Shown in pieces: positions 27,258 to 36,253 of a stretch of DNA of 64,000 bases. This DNA is from Arthrobacter sp. FW306-2-2C-D06B (GTDB lineage: Bacteria > Actinomycetota > Actinomycetes > Actinomycetales > Micrococcaceae). The translations under genes and the position numbers were made by a program. The stretch is from the NCBI RefSeq assembly GCF_021789175.1, contig NZ_CP084560.1, forward strand, positions 1,798,001 to 1,862,000, in the 5' to 3' direction. How positions within the stretch are numbered: position 1 is the first letter of the stretch; every line of letters starts with the position of its first letter. The notes below the pieces were generated by a model, which saw only the letters and a program-made list of their open reading frames with translations, did no database searches and was not told where the DNA came from.

Positions 27258-28610
27258 TTAGGGGGCAGGGGTCCGTTCCTTGGACGCCGCGTTCCGGGGC
27301 TCCTTGGGCTCTTTGGGCGGCAGTGGCTGCGGATTAAGTGACGCCTCGGTGAGGATCGGCGCCGTGATGGCGATTTGCCAGTCGCGGGCGCCGAGAGCGC
27401 GCAGCTCTTCGGACACGGACTCCACAGTGATGTCCGACGGCGGCCGCCACAGCACGCGCCTCATGTAATCCGGGGTAAGCAGGTTCTCCACGGGAAGTTT
27501 GAGCCCATCGGCCGCCTCTTGGAGCCGGGGGCGGGCGGTCCCTAGGCGCGCTGCGGCTTCGGGATCGCGGTCTGTCCAGACGCGTGGAGGCGGGGGAGCG
27601 TTGGTGGGAAGATGCAGCGGTGGAAGATCTTCGGTGTTCCTCGCGCCGGCAATGCAGCGCAGCCAGCGCGGTGCTTCGCGCTGTGCGGCCCGCCCATGGA
27701 AGCCTTTGGTGGCCAGGAGCTGCGGAACGGTCGTGGGCATGGCCTTGGCAGCGGCGACCAAGGCGGAATCGGGAATGAGTCGGCTGGGAGCAACATCCCT
27801 TTTGCGCGCGAGCTGATCCCGTTCGTACCAAAGCTCGCGCACGGCAGCCAACTGACGGCGGTCACGGATCTGGTGCAGTCCGGAGGTCTTGCGCCACGGG
27901 TCCACTCGCGGGGCTGGAAGGCCCGCTCCGAGGATGCCGGCGAATTCTTGTTCGGCAAATTCCAGCTTGCCATCAGCTTCCAGGAGTTCGATGAGTTCTT
28001 CCCGCAATTCGGCGAGCACCTCGACGTCGAGGGCGGCGTACCGCAGCCAGGGTTCCGGGAGGGGACGCGTGGACCAGTCGGCGGCCGAGTGTTCCTTGGC
28101 GAGGCCGAAGCCCAGGAGCTGCTCGATGACGGCTGCCAGGCCCACGCGGGGCAGTCCGGCAAGGCGTGCGGCGAGTTCCGTGTCGAAGAGCTTGTCGGGC
28201 CACATGCCGAGCTCGGCCAGGCACGGAAGATCCTGCGTCGCGGCGTGCAGGATCCACTCGACACCGCGCAGCGCCTCGTTGATGATCTTCAGGTCATCGA
28301 AGGGTTCGGGGTCGATCAGCCATGTGCCTGCGCCGTCGCGCCTGATCTGCACCAGGAAGGCACGCTGCCCGTAGCGGAAGCCGGAGGCGCGTTCGGCGTC
28401 GACCCCGGCGGGGCCGGATCCTGCGGCGATGGCAGCGGCGCACCGTTCCAGGCCGGACAGGGAGTCGATGACAAGCGGCACGCCCTCGCGCGGGGCGTCC
28501 AGGTCGATGATCTCAGGTATCCGGCCTTCGAAGCCGTCTACCGTGATGTGTGGTGTGGGATCAGCAGCCGGACCGCCGGCTGTGGTGGGTTCCAGATTTT
28601 CAGGGGTCAT
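27258..28610 (-). CDS. ribonuclease D-like 3'-5' exoribonuclease with HRDC domain
   Basis: 450 residues. The DEDDy exonuclease domain shows VDAERASGF (Asp/Glu of Exo I, about residue 70), ILHAATQDLPCLAEL (Exo II), LFDTELAARLAG and YAALDVEVL (Exo III Tyr/Asp, about 190). An HRDC domain lies at about 240-320 (LAAVRELWYERDQLARKRD). RNase D trims tRNA and other stable RNA 3' ends; the M. tuberculosis homologue Rv2681 lies next to dxs. The 40-residue N-terminal extension is low in complexity. DUF3000 lies 69 bases upstream on the same strand, which is its usual neighbour. Confidence 0.92.
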   Translation of the reverse strand: MTPENLEPTTAGGPAADPTPHITVDGFEGRIPEIIDLDAPREGVPLVIDSLSGLERCAAAIAAGSGPAGVDAERASGFRYGQRAFLVQIRRDGAGTWLIDPEPFDDLKIINEALRGVEWILHAATQDLPCLAELGMWPDKLFDTELAARLAGLPRVGLAAVIEQLLGFGLAKEHSAADWSTRPLPEPWLRYAALDVEVLAELREELIELLEADGKLEFAEQEFAGILGAGLPAPRVDPWRKTSGLHQIRDRRQLAAVRELWYERDQLARKRDVAPSRLIPDSALVAAAKAMPTTVPQLLATKGFHGRAAQREAPRWLRCIAGARNTEDLPPLHLPTNAPPPPRVWTDRDPEAAARLGTARPRLQEAADGLKLPVENLLTPDYMRRVLWRPPSDITVESVSEELRALGARDWQIAITAPILTEASLNPQPLPPKEPKEPRNAASKERTPAP

Positions 28611-28679
28611 GGTGCCTTCAGTTTACCGACTCTGTGCCCGGCCGGTCCGGTCGGCGGTTACAGCGGACGTTCACGGCCT

Positions 28680-29339
28680 TCATGTGAGCCGCCGATGAGG
28701 CAAGGGAGTGACGCCGGGTGGCAGGGGAGGTAGTCCCGCGAACGTGCAGACCATGTCGCACCATGCCTCCAGGTGGGCCTGGACATCCGAAGACGCAGGT
28801 GTCCATGAGGCACGGAGTTCGATGTCGATGGTTTCCGGCCTTTCGGCCAGGGTCCCGAAGCTCTCGGACAGGATGCGCGTGGCCGTTCCGCCCGCTGCGC
28901 GGTACTGGGCTGAATGGTTCTCAAGCGCGTCCACGAGCCATGTCCACGCAACGGAACCGAGCATGGCGTCGTTGCCCATGTCGGCTTCCAGCTGGGCACG
29001 GATATAGGTGACGATCCGGAATTCCCCGTCCCAAACAGCCGAGCCGTCGGGATCGTGGAGCAAGATGAACCTGCCGGTTGCAAGCTCATCGTCTTCGTCA
29101 TCGGCCGGGGATCCCGGGTTGTTCTCGCTGGAAAATGCCATGGCTGCAGGGCCATGGACCGGGGTCCGGCCGGGACGCGTCGATCGGCTGAAGACCTCTG
29201 CCCCTAGAGCCACCGCGTACGGCGCCAAACGGGAGGGCGCCGGGATTTCCGCGAGCCGCAGCTCGCTCCGGCACTTTGCTTTTCGTAGCGTTCCCAACGC
29301 ATGCAAGAAATCCGCGGGAACCTGTGCGAGTGCGTTCAC
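28680..29339 (-). CDS. DUF3000 domain-containing protein
   Basis: 219 residues, soluble. Conserved segments VPADFLHALGTLRKAK, ELRLAEIPAPSRLAPYAVAL and GRFILLHDPDGSAVWDGEFRIVTY (split here by the window's own order) mark the actinobacterial DUF3000 family (Rv2680-like). It is encoded just upstream of RNase D, as in M. tuberculosis. No catalytic residues can be assigned; function unknown. Confidence 0.88.
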   Translation of the reverse strand: MNALAQVPADFLHALGTLRKAKCRSELRLAEIPAPSRLAPYAVALGAEVFSRSTRPGRTPVHGPAAMAFSSENNPGSPADDEDDELATGRFILLHDPDGSAVWDGEFRIVTYIRAQLEADMGNDAMLGSVAWTWLVDALENHSAQYRAAGGTATRILSESFGTLAERPETIDIELRASWTPASSDVQAHLEAWCDMVCTFAGLPPLPPGVTPLPHRRLT

Positions 29340-29400
29340 CTTCGCAGATTATGTGTCCGGGGCGGCGAAACCTTGAAGCCACGCCGCCCCGTCCCGTGCC

Positions 29401-30513
29401 CTATGCGGACCCCAGTTCGCGCTTGATTGCGGCAACGAAGGAATCGATGTCCTCTTCGGTGGTGTCGAAGGAACACATCCAGCGCACCTCGCGGTTCGCT
29501 TCGTTCCAGTCGTAGAACTTGAAAGAGGAGCGGAGGCGGTCGGCGACGCCGGCGGGCAGCACCGCGAAGACGCCGTTGGACTCCGTGGCCTGAGTAGGCT
29601 TCACACCCTCGATCGAGTCCACTGCTGCGCGCAACCGCGAGGCCATGGCATTTGCGTGTTCCGCAGAGCGGAGCCACAGCCCGGACTCCAGAAGCGCGAT
29701 GAACTGGGCCGAAATGAATCGCATCTTGGAGGCCAGCTGCATGTTCATCTTGCGCAGGAACTTCAGCCCGTGGGCGGCCTCCGGATTCAGGGCGACCACT
29801 ACCTCGCCGAACAGGAGCCCGTTCTTGGTGCCGCCGAAGGACAGAATGTCCACGCCGGCGTCCCGGGTGAACGTCCGCAACGGCACGCCAAGGTGGGCGG
29901 CGGCATTGGCGAGCCGGGCGCCGTCCATGTGCAGTTTCATGCCCTTGGCGTGGATGTGGTCGGCGATCGCCCGGATTTCCTCCGGGGTGTAGCACGTGCC
30001 GAGTTCCGTTGTCTGCGTGATGGAAACGGCCAGGGGTTGCGCGCGGTGCTCGTCGCCCCAGCCCCAGGCTTCGCGGTCGATCAATTCCGGAGTCAGCTTG
30101 CCGTCCGACGTCGGGACCTGGAGGAGCTTGATGCCGCCGATCCGCTCCGGCGCGCCGTTCTCGTCCATGTTGATGTGCGCGGTCGAGGCGCAAATGACCG
30201 CACCCCAGCGCGGCAGCAGCGACTGCAGGGACAAGACATTCGCCCCGGTGCCGTTGAAGACCGGGAAGCACTCGATGCCTGTGCCGAAGTGCTGCTCCAA
30301 GACTTCCTGGAGCCGTTCCGTGTACTGGTCCTCCCCATAGGAGACCTGGTGGCCGCCATTGGCTGCGGCGAGGGCCGCCAGGATTTCAGGGTGGACGCCT
30401 GAGTAGTTGTCCGAGGCGAAACCGCGGACGGAGGGGTCGTGGAGTCGCCCACTGGCTTCCGTTTCGAGGGCAGCCGGGAATTCTTTTGTAGTGCTCGTCA
30501 CTTGTTCATTCAC
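29401..30513 (-). CDS. low-specificity L-threonine aldolase (PLP-dependent beta-eliminating lyase family)
   Basis: The family cleaves L-threonine or allo-threonine to glycine and acetaldehyde. The 370-residue fold-type I PLP protein has DNYSGVHPEILAAL near 35, an HMDGARLANAAAHLG segment (Asp that binds the PLP ring nitrogen, near 197), and the PLP lysine in LSFGGTKNGLLFGE (near 226). It starts 10 bases after the stop of the SDR gene and is third in the DUF6421-SDR-aldolase operon. Other beta-hydroxy amino acids could be substrates. Confidence 0.9.
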   Translation of the reverse strand: MNEQVTSTTKEFPAALETEASGRLHDPSVRGFASDNYSGVHPEILAALAAANGGHQVSYGEDQYTERLQEVLEQHFGTGIECFPVFNGTGANVLSLQSLLPRWGAVICASTAHINMDENGAPERIGGIKLLQVPTSDGKLTPELIDREAWGWGDEHRAQPLAVSITQTTELGTCYTPEEIRAIADHIHAKGMKLHMDGARLANAAAHLGVPLRTFTRDAGVDILSFGGTKNGLLFGEVVVALNPEAAHGLKFLRKMNMQLASKMRFISAQFIALLESGLWLRSAEHANAMASRLRAAVDSIEGVKPTQATESNGVFAVLPAGVADRLRSSFKFYDWNEANREVRWMCSFDTTEEDIDSFVAAIKRELGSA

Positions 30514-30522
30514 GCTTTCAGT

Positions 30523-31254
30523 CTATTTGGCCAGGAGGAGGCGCTGTCCGTTCAGTTCCGCGGCCGGCTTGTCGAAGAGCCCGACGGCGGCCGCCGCCAA
30601 GTCTTCAACGTCCGTGTATCCGGGGAATTTCCGCTCCGGGTGTTCGCGCCGCATCGCCGCGTCCAAGAGTGACTTGACCACGAAGACGACGGCCGCGCTG
30701 TGCTGTTCCGTGGGTTCGTCCTTATTGCCTGATTGATCACGGCGGAACCCGTCAGCCACGGCCAGGGTCCAGGTCTCCGCGGCAGCCTTGGCCGCCGCGT
30801 AGGTCGCGGCCCCGGCGGTAGGTGCGGCGACCGCCGTCGAACTCACCATGGCGAAACGTCCCGTGGGGGAGGAGGCGAGATCCTTGTAGAAGACCCTGGA
30901 AACGTTTCTCAGGGTGGTGACGGCGCTTTGCTCAAGGGCTGCCCAGTCTGCATCCGGCTGGTCTTCGATTCCCTTGGCACCGCGCCACCCGCCCACCAGG
31001 TGGATGACGCCGTCGACCCGTTCCGTGCTCCCGTGGATCTCGGTTGCGAGTTCGCGCACGGACTCCAACCGGGAAAGATCGCACACCAGGGGAGTGACGT
31101 CGTTGCGCGCTTCGGCCGCGGCGGCCTTGATGCGGGCCTCGTTCGAGCCGATCGTGAAGACGCGGTGCCCGGCCAGCGCGAGGGCGCGGGCCACGGCGAT
31201 GCCGGAAGAGTTGCTGCCGCCCGTGACGACGACAGTCAGCGGTCCGCCGGTCAT
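30523..31254 (-). CDS. short-chain dehydrogenase/reductase (SDR)
   Basis: A 243-residue Rossmann oxidoreductase. The cofactor loop is VVTGGSNSSGIAVARAL (residues 9-25, a TGxxxxxGIA variant of TGxxxGxG). HLVGGW is in place of the common NNAG, and the catalytic site is SSTAVAAPTAGAATYAAAK with Ser, Tyr and Lys spaced as in the YxxxK motif (near 150). Substrate unknown. Its start overlaps the DUF6421 stop by four bases, so the two are coupled. Confidence 0.9.
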   Translation of the reverse strand: MTGGPLTVVVTGGSNSSGIAVARALALAGHRVFTIGSNEARIKAAAAEARNDVTPLVCDLSRLESVRELATEIHGSTERVDGVIHLVGGWRGAKGIEDQPDADWAALEQSAVTTLRNVSRVFYKDLASSPTGRFAMVSSTAVAAPTAGAATYAAAKAAAETWTLAVADGFRRDQSGNKDEPTEQHSAAVVFVVKSLLDAAMRREHPERKFPGYTDVEDLAAAAVGLFDKPAAELNGQRLLLAK

Positions 31255-32627
31255 GAGGCTGCGGTCTGCCCGGTGATACCGGTGGTTGATTCGATGATCG
31301 GACGCATTTTCTTCTCCAGTGCTTCGTAGAACATGGACAGGGGGAATTCGTCGTCGAGGACCTGGTCGGTGAGGCCGCGGGGCGGTCCGTCGAGCGGCAG
31401 CGCCTCCGGGCCCTTCGCCCAGACCGAAGCCGGGTGCGGAGTGACCGTACCGGAAATGAGCTTATACGCTGCGAGCCAGTGGGCAGCCTTGGGGCGATCG
31501 ATGGAGCGCCAGTACAGTTCTTCGATCCGGGCACCGAGCTCGATGACGACGTCGGCGGCCTCGTCCCAGTCGATGCTGAGCTTGCTGTCGGTCCAGTGCA
31601 GGACGTGGTGCTGGTGCATCCAGGCGAAGAGGAGCTGGCCGCCGAGGCCGTCGTAGTTGCGGACCCGGTTGCCCGTGATCGCGAAGCGGAAGATGCGGTC
31701 GAAGATGACGGCGTACTGCACGAGCTTCGCGTGGCGCCGGGCGTCGGGGGAAGCGTCCTCGTCCTTCTCGATCCTGACGGATTCGCGGAAAGCCGTCAGG
31801 TCGCAGCGGAGCTCTTCGAGCGAGTAGAGGAAGAACGGCATCCGCTGCTTGATCATGAACGGATCGAAGGGAAGGTCGCCGCGCATATGGGTGCGGTCAT
31901 GGATCAGGTCCCACATGACGAAGGTCCGCTGCGTAAGTTCCTGGTCATCCAACAGCTCGGCGGCATCCGCAGGCAGCTCAAGGGAAGTTGTTGCGGCAGC
32001 CGCCTTGAGGACGCGACGGAAGCGGGCGGCCTCGCGGTCGGCGAAGATGGCCCCCCACGTGAAGGCAGGCGTTTCCCGCACTGCGACGGTCTCGGGAAAG
32101 AGCACGGCCGAATTGGTGTCGTACCCGGGGGTGAAGTCCAGGAAACGGATGGGAACGAACAGCTTGTTGGAGTAGTCGCCGGCCTCCAATGCGCCGATGA
32201 ACTCGGGCCAGATCACCTCGATCAGTACCGCTTCCACAAGACGGCTCGTGCTGCCGTTCTGGGTGTACATGGGGAACACCACGAGATGCTGGAGCCCGTC
32301 CTCGCGGTGTTCCTGCGGTTGGAAGGCCAGCAGCGAGTCGAGGAAGTCCGGGACTCCGAAGCCGGCGTCGGCCCAGCGGCCGAAATCCGTGACCAGGAGT
32401 TCGAGATAGGCAGCGTCATGCGGGAACGCAGGAGCCAGGCTCGTGATGGCCTCCATGATGGTGGCCGTGTATGCCCGGGCAGCCTCATGGTGGAGGGAAT
32501 CCTGGATGGAACCATCCTGGCTCTGGAACGCCTGGAGGGCGGTGGCTGCGGCCTTCAGGGAGATCCAGTCCCGGTTGTCCGAGGTGATGCGCGGACGGGT
32601 GGTGGTAACGGTGGTGGTCATCGTCAA
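31251..32627 (-). CDS. DUF6421 family protein
   Basis: A 458-residue soluble, largely helical protein that I recognise as DUF6421, found mainly in actinobacteria and commonly beside an SDR and a threonine-aldolase-like gene, as here. Conserved stretches include FTPGYDTNSAVLFPETVAV (about 170-190), HDRTHMRGDLPFDPFMIKQR (about 255, with two His and two Asp that could bind metal) and LFAWMHQHHVLHW (about 340). No function is known. The His/Asp motifs suggest an enzyme, which is inference. First gene of the three-gene operon; a second ATG lies two codons downstream. Confidence 0.82.
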   Translation of the reverse strand: MTMTTTVTTTRPRITSDNRDWISLKAAATALQAFQSQDGSIQDSLHHEAARAYTATIMEAITSLAPAFPHDAAYLELLVTDFGRWADAGFGVPDFLDSLLAFQPQEHREDGLQHLVVFPMYTQNGSTSRLVEAVLIEVIWPEFIGALEAGDYSNKLFVPIRFLDFTPGYDTNSAVLFPETVAVRETPAFTWGAIFADREAARFRRVLKAAAATTSLELPADAAELLDDQELTQRTFVMWDLIHDRTHMRGDLPFDPFMIKQRMPFFLYSLEELRCDLTAFRESVRIEKDEDASPDARRHAKLVQYAVIFDRIFRFAITGNRVRNYDGLGGQLLFAWMHQHHVLHWTDSKLSIDWDEAADVVIELGARIEELYWRSIDRPKAAHWLAAYKLISGTVTPHPASVWAKGPEALPLDGPPRGLTDQVLDDEFPLSMFYEALEKKMRPIIESTTGITGQTAAS

Positions 32628-32735
32628 CGGTGCCTTTCCTCAAGAATCATTGTTCTGAGGCGAGCGTAGCAAGCGGCCAGAGTCGCTAATTCAATTGCGG
32701 CCCGAGCATAAGAAACTCTTTCGCAAGTGGTTCCG

Positions 32736-32783
32736 ACAGCCCCCGGAAGATCCAGCCCGGGGAGGGCTGGCCTGGGGGCTGCC
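32736..32783 (-). terminator. nested hairpin after msrB
   Basis: The outer arms CAGCCCCC/GGGGGCTG enclose inner arms CCAGCCC/GGGCTGG. It lies about 50 bases beyond the msrB stop on the minus strand, in the 206-base gap before the DUF6421 operon. No clear T-run. Confidence 0.6.
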
Positions 32784-32833
32784 GGTAGCTTGGCGTTTGA
32801 GTGGCGGGCCCTTGCTCGAATTATCGCCCCGGA

Positions 32834-33325
32834 CTACTGCCCGGCAGGGGTCTCGACAAGCTTGAGCGAAACGGAGTTTATGCAATAGCGCTGGTCAGTA
32901 GGCGTGCCGTAGCCCTCACCCTCGAAAACGTGTCCCAAGTGTGAATCGCACGTGGCGCAGCGGACCTCCACCCGTTCCATTCCTAAAGTACGGTCGTGGA
33001 TGTAACGGACCGTGCCTTCCGCGAGTGGTGCCCAGAAGGACGGCCAGCCGCAATGGGAATCGAATTTCTCGTTGCTCGTGAAAAGCTCAGCGCCGCACGC
33101 CCGGCATTGGTAGACGCCTGCCGTATGGGTGTCCCAGTACTCACCCGTGTACGGGCGTTCCGTTCCGGCCTGGCGAAGGACCCTGAACTCCTCCGGGCTA
33201 AGTTCCTCGCGCCACTCCGCGTCCGTCTTCTCCACGCATTGCCCGTCCTTCGGGACGTCCTGGTGGGGAACCCCGGCCAAGGGGTCCGCGGCTTGGAAGT
33301 ATTTCCTGTTGTCTGCAGTGCTCAT
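32834..33325 (-). CDS. msrB: peptide-methionine (R)-S-oxide reductase
   Basis: MsrB reduces methionine-R-sulfoxide in proteins, repairing oxidative damage with thioredoxin as reductant. In 163 residues the zinc site is complete (CRAC near 74 and CATC near 123), the substrate motif HCGWPSFW is at about 92, and the catalytic Cys is in RYCINSVSL near 145. The start is 14 bases after the stop of the upstream hypothetical gene, suggesting co-transcription. Confidence 0.96.
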   Translation of the reverse strand: MSTADNRKYFQAADPLAGVPHQDVPKDGQCVEKTDAEWREELSPEEFRVLRQAGTERPYTGEYWDTHTAGVYQCRACGAELFTSNEKFDSHCGWPSFWAPLAEGTVRYIHDRTLGMERVEVRCATCDSHLGHVFEGEGYGTPTDQRYCINSVSLKLVETPAGQ

Positions 33326-33338
33326 GCTCTCTCAACGT

Positions 33339-33830
33339 TCACGAGTCGCCGATAAATCCCGAGCCCGCATAGAGATGCAGCACAGGCAGCCCCAACTGGT
33401 CCTGGGCCTTGTTCGCCCAGTCCGTATGGAACGTATCGGCTATCGCGTGCGGGCGGGTGACGACGACGGCCTGCGCGGCATTGAGTGCCTTGACCTTGGA
33501 CACCAAGCCCGCCACGGCGCCGCCGTCGACGATTTCACCGGTCACCCCGCCACCCAGCCCATCCAGGGCCCCGAGCGACGCCGACAAGGTCTCGGCAGCC
33601 TGGGCCCGCTCCGACTGGGGATCCGGCGCCTCCGCGAGCAGATCCCGGAATGCCTTGGCTATTTCAAGCAACGAGAGATTCTCAAGGAAGTCCACCAACA
33701 AGTGCCGCTCCGTGTTCGCGGGCACCAACACCACCAGGGGCGAGTCACCGCCGTCGATCAGTTTGGCAATATTGACGCGGTCGTCCGGGCCGAGAGGCTC
33801 TTCGGTAAGGATGACGATTGGTTCACTCAT
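33339..33830 (-). CDS. conserved hypothetical protein
   Basis: 163 residues, soluble, with a Rossmann-like alternating pattern: MSEPIVILTEEPLGPDDRVNIAKLIDG, then DSPLVVLVPANTERHLLVDFLENLSLLEIA, and a C-terminal LNAAQAVVVTRPHAIADTFHTDWANKAQDQLGLPVLHLY. It resembles small actinobacterial proteins of unknown function; no catalytic motif is evident. The ATG at 33830 is divergent from the alpha/beta hydrolase and 14 bases upstream of msrB. Longer in-frame starts would run into the hydrolase promoter region. Confidence 0.78.
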   Translation of the reverse strand: MSEPIVILTEEPLGPDDRVNIAKLIDGGDSPLVVLVPANTERHLLVDFLENLSLLEIAKAFRDLLAEAPDPQSERAQAAETLSASLGALDGLGGGVTGEIVDGGAVAGLVSKVKALNAAQAVVVTRPHAIADTFHTDWANKAQDQLGLPVLHLYAGSGFIGDS

Positions 33831-33971
33831 GGCTACAGCGTAGACCTGAGCCGCGCCTTGAGGCATGGTTTCGTTCGGCAATTCTGTTCTCGCCGCGGCG
33901 TCGACTCGCGGGAAGAAACGCCACACAGGGCGCTGTTCGGAACACCGCCCCGCAACCGGGAGAATGGTCAC

Positions 33972-35222
33972 ATGGCATCCATGACCCGAGCTGCGCCAAC
34001 CGTCGAGAACGGCGCGAAAATGTCCGCCCGCGCCAGATGGACCGTTGCGGGGATCGTTGCAGGAAGCAGCATTGCCGGCTTGCTGGGCGCAGGGTCTTCG
34101 GCGCTCGCCGCCTATTTCGCCAGGCGCGTCATTACCCCCTCGGCGCGCGAGGCCGACCAGGAGGTTTTGGCGGTGGTGCGCGGTGACCACGGGCTCCAGG
34201 TCATCCTCGCGGCTACCCCGGACACCACCATCGACGGAGTGTTCAGCCTCTTCTTCGCGGGCGGGACAGGGGTCGCGCGGATCGGAAGGATCGTGTCCTA
34301 TTCGCCCGCAGAGCGGACGGTGCAGCGCGAAGTCGAGGAAGTCTACAGCGGGGATCTGGCCACAGCCCGGCGCGGATGGTGGAGCGGCGCTGTCTACGAC
34401 TCCCCGGCGGCGCTTGGCCTGGATTCGGAAGACATACGGATCGACGTCGAGGGGGGCCAGGCGCCCGCGTGGCTGATTCCGTCAGGCGCAGGGAAGCCCG
34501 CGAAGGTGTGGGCGATCATGGTCCATGGCCGTGGTGCCACCCGCCTCGAAGGCTTGCGCGCAGTGCGAGTGGCGCACGATCTCGGACTCGACAGCCTCCT
34601 GGTTTCCTACCGGAACGACGGCCTGGCGCCGTCTGCCCCGGACGGGCGTTACGGCCTCGGCTCTACGGAATGGCACGACGTCGACGCGGCCATTGAGTAC
34701 GCACTCGCCCACGGCGCCCACGAAGTGGTCCTGTTCGGATGGTCGATGGGCGGCGCGATCTGCCTGCAGACGGCCGATCTTTCGCACAACAGGCACGTGA
34801 TCAGGGCCATGGTCCTGGACGCGCCGGTGATCAACTGGGTCAACGTCCTGGCACACCACGCGCAGATCAACAGGATCCCCTACGCCGTGGGCCGTTACGG
34901 GCAGTTGATGTTGGGGCACCCGTTGGGCAGGCGCCTCACCGGCCTGGCCGCGCCCGTTGACTTGAAGGCCATGGACTGGGATGCCCGAGCCGTCGAACTG
35001 CGGACCCCGACGCTGGTGCTCCATAGCGTGGATGATGAGTACGTTCCCTACGAACCCTCGGCCAGCCTCGCCGAAAAGAATCCGGAGATGGTCACCTTTG
35101 AGCCTTTCGAGGGCGCGCGCCACACGAAGGAGTGGAACGTGGATCCGCAGAAGTGGCAACGGCTGGTCCGCTCGTGGCTCGCTCCGCACCTCACGCCCCG
35201 CGGCGGGCCGGGGGCGGCCTGA
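33972..35222 (+). CDS. alpha/beta hydrolase with N-terminal membrane anchor
   Basis: 416 residues. A hydrophobic segment at about 21-48 (WTVAGIVAGSSIAGLLGAGSSALAAYF) probably anchors the protein or acts as a non-cleaved signal. The hydrolase core has VWAIMVHGRGATR (oxyanion region, near 180), the nucleophile elbow GWSMGG (near 256), an Asp in HSVDDEYVPY (near 355) and a His in GARHTKEW (near 380), completing the Ser-Asp-His triad. Substrate unknown. Divergent from the hypothetical gene at 33830. Confidence 0.88.
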   Translation: MASMTRAAPTVENGAKMSARARWTVAGIVAGSSIAGLLGAGSSALAAYFARRVITPSAREADQEVLAVVRGDHGLQVILAATPDTTIDGVFSLFFAGGTGVARIGRIVSYSPAERTVQREVEEVYSGDLATARRGWWSGAVYDSPAALGLDSEDIRIDVEGGQAPAWLIPSGAGKPAKVWAIMVHGRGATRLEGLRAVRVAHDLGLDSLLVSYRNDGLAPSAPDGRYGLGSTEWHDVDAAIEYALAHGAHEVVLFGWSMGGAICLQTADLSHNRHVIRAMVLDAPVINWVNVLAHHAQINRIPYAVGRYGQLMLGHPLGRRLTGLAAPVDLKAMDWDARAVELRTPTLVLHSVDDEYVPYEPSASLAEKNPEMVTFEPFEGARHTKEWNVDPQKWQRLVRSWLAPHLTPRGGPGAA

Positions 35223-35255
35223 GAAGGATGGTGTCTGGCCTGTTCCCGGTGGTTG

Positions 35256-35747
35256 CTAGGGGCTGCCGATCCGGGCAGTTCGTGCGCCCGTCAGCCGGAT
35301 AAGGTCTGCGGGGTCCAGCTCAATGTCCAGGCCGCGTCGTCCACCGGAAACGAGGACCGAGCCGAAGGCCAAGGCCGATTCGTCGAGCACAGTTGGCGAC
35401 TGCTGGCGTTGGCCCAGCGGGGAAATCCCGCCCAGGACATAGCCCGTCCGTCGCTCGGCCGTTTTGGGATCGGCCATGGCGGCCTTCTTCGATCCGAGAG
35501 CCGCGGCGATTGCCTTGAGGTCAAGGGTGCCACTCACCGGAACGATCCCCACCGCGAGCTTGCCTTCAACGTCCACCATCAAGGTCTTGAAGACCCGGCC
35601 GGGATCGATGCCCAGGACCTCGGCCGCTTCAAGCCCGTAGCTGGCTGCCGAAGGGTCATGCGTATAGGGGTGCAGGGTGAAAGAAACGCCGGCCGCAGCC
35701 AATACGGCTGTGGCCGGCGTTCCTTGTGAAGCCTGTTTCTTGGCCAT
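35256..35747 (-). CDS. ybaK: Cys-tRNA(Pro)/Cys-tRNA(Cys) deacylase YbaK-type
   Basis: This 163-residue protein of the YbaK/ProX/INS editing family hydrolyses mischarged Cys-tRNA(Pro). It shows FTLHPYTHDP, YGLEAAEVLGIDPGRVFKTLMVDV (conserved Lys that is essential in YbaK) and the C-terminal GGRRGLDIELDPADLIRLTGA. It starts 16 bases after the sufE stop and is the last gene of the sulfurtransferase-sufE-ybaK string. Confidence 0.92.
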   Translation of the reverse strand: MAKKQASQGTPATAVLAAAGVSFTLHPYTHDPSAASYGLEAAEVLGIDPGRVFKTLMVDVEGKLAVGIVPVSGTLDLKAIAAALGSKKAAMADPKTAERRTGYVLGGISPLGQRQQSPTVLDESALAFGSVLVSGGRRGLDIELDPADLIRLTGARTARIGSP

Positions 35748-35762
35748 TCCCGGTGCTCCGGG

Positions 35763-36218
35763 TCAGGAGGACAGGCGGTCCGCCGCGGCGACCTTGCGCT
35801 TGATGCGCCCCAGCATGGCCGTCATGCCACGCATGCGCAGCGGCGTGATTGCCCGGGTGAGGCCAAGCAGTTCCGGCATGTCATCCGGGACAGCCAGGAT
35901 CTCCGCGGCGGTCAACCCGTCCAGGCCTTCGTGCAAAACGCCCGCGAAGCCGCGCGTGGTGGGCGCCTCCGGCGGTGCCTTGAAGAACAAACGGTAAGCG
36001 ACGCCGTCGGGCTTCTTTTCCTGCTCGATGGTCAGGAACAGCGGCGATTGGCACTCCACCACTTGCTCCAGGAGTTCGGGGTGGTCCAGCAGCCGTTCCG
36101 GCAAGGCCGGGAGCCCGCGCGAGAAATCAAGCAACAGCTGAAGGCGGTCGGGCTCGGTCAATGCCTGGAAGTCATCGACAATTTCCGCCAGTGCGGCGGG
36201 CAAAGTATTGGTACTCAT
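35763..36218 (-). CDS. sufE: SufE family cysteine-desulfuration protein
   Basis: SufE accepts persulfide sulfur from a SufS cysteine desulfurase and passes it on for iron-sulfur cluster assembly. In 151 residues, the start LAEIVDDFQALTEPDRLQLLLDFS, the sulfur-accepting Cys in VVECQSPLFL (near 51) and the RGFAGVLHEGLDGLTAAEIL region are all present. No SufS is in the window, so the partner lies elsewhere. It starts 36 bases downstream of the sulfurtransferase, with which it probably forms an operon. Confidence 0.92.
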   Translation of the reverse strand: MSTNTLPAALAEIVDDFQALTEPDRLQLLLDFSRGLPALPERLLDHPELLEQVVECQSPLFLTIEQEKKPDGVAYRLFFKAPPEAPTTRGFAGVLHEGLDGLTAAEILAVPDDMPELLGLTRAITPLRMRGMTAMLGRIKRKVAAADRLSS

Positions 36219-36253
36219 CGCTTCCAGCTTACGCAAGGCACAGGGATTCCGGA

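Noticed and set aside
31434..32669. 411-codon plus-strand frame opposite DUF6421
   Set aside because: Antisense composition typical of GC-rich shadows; the DUF6421 frame has conserved motifs and operon overlaps.
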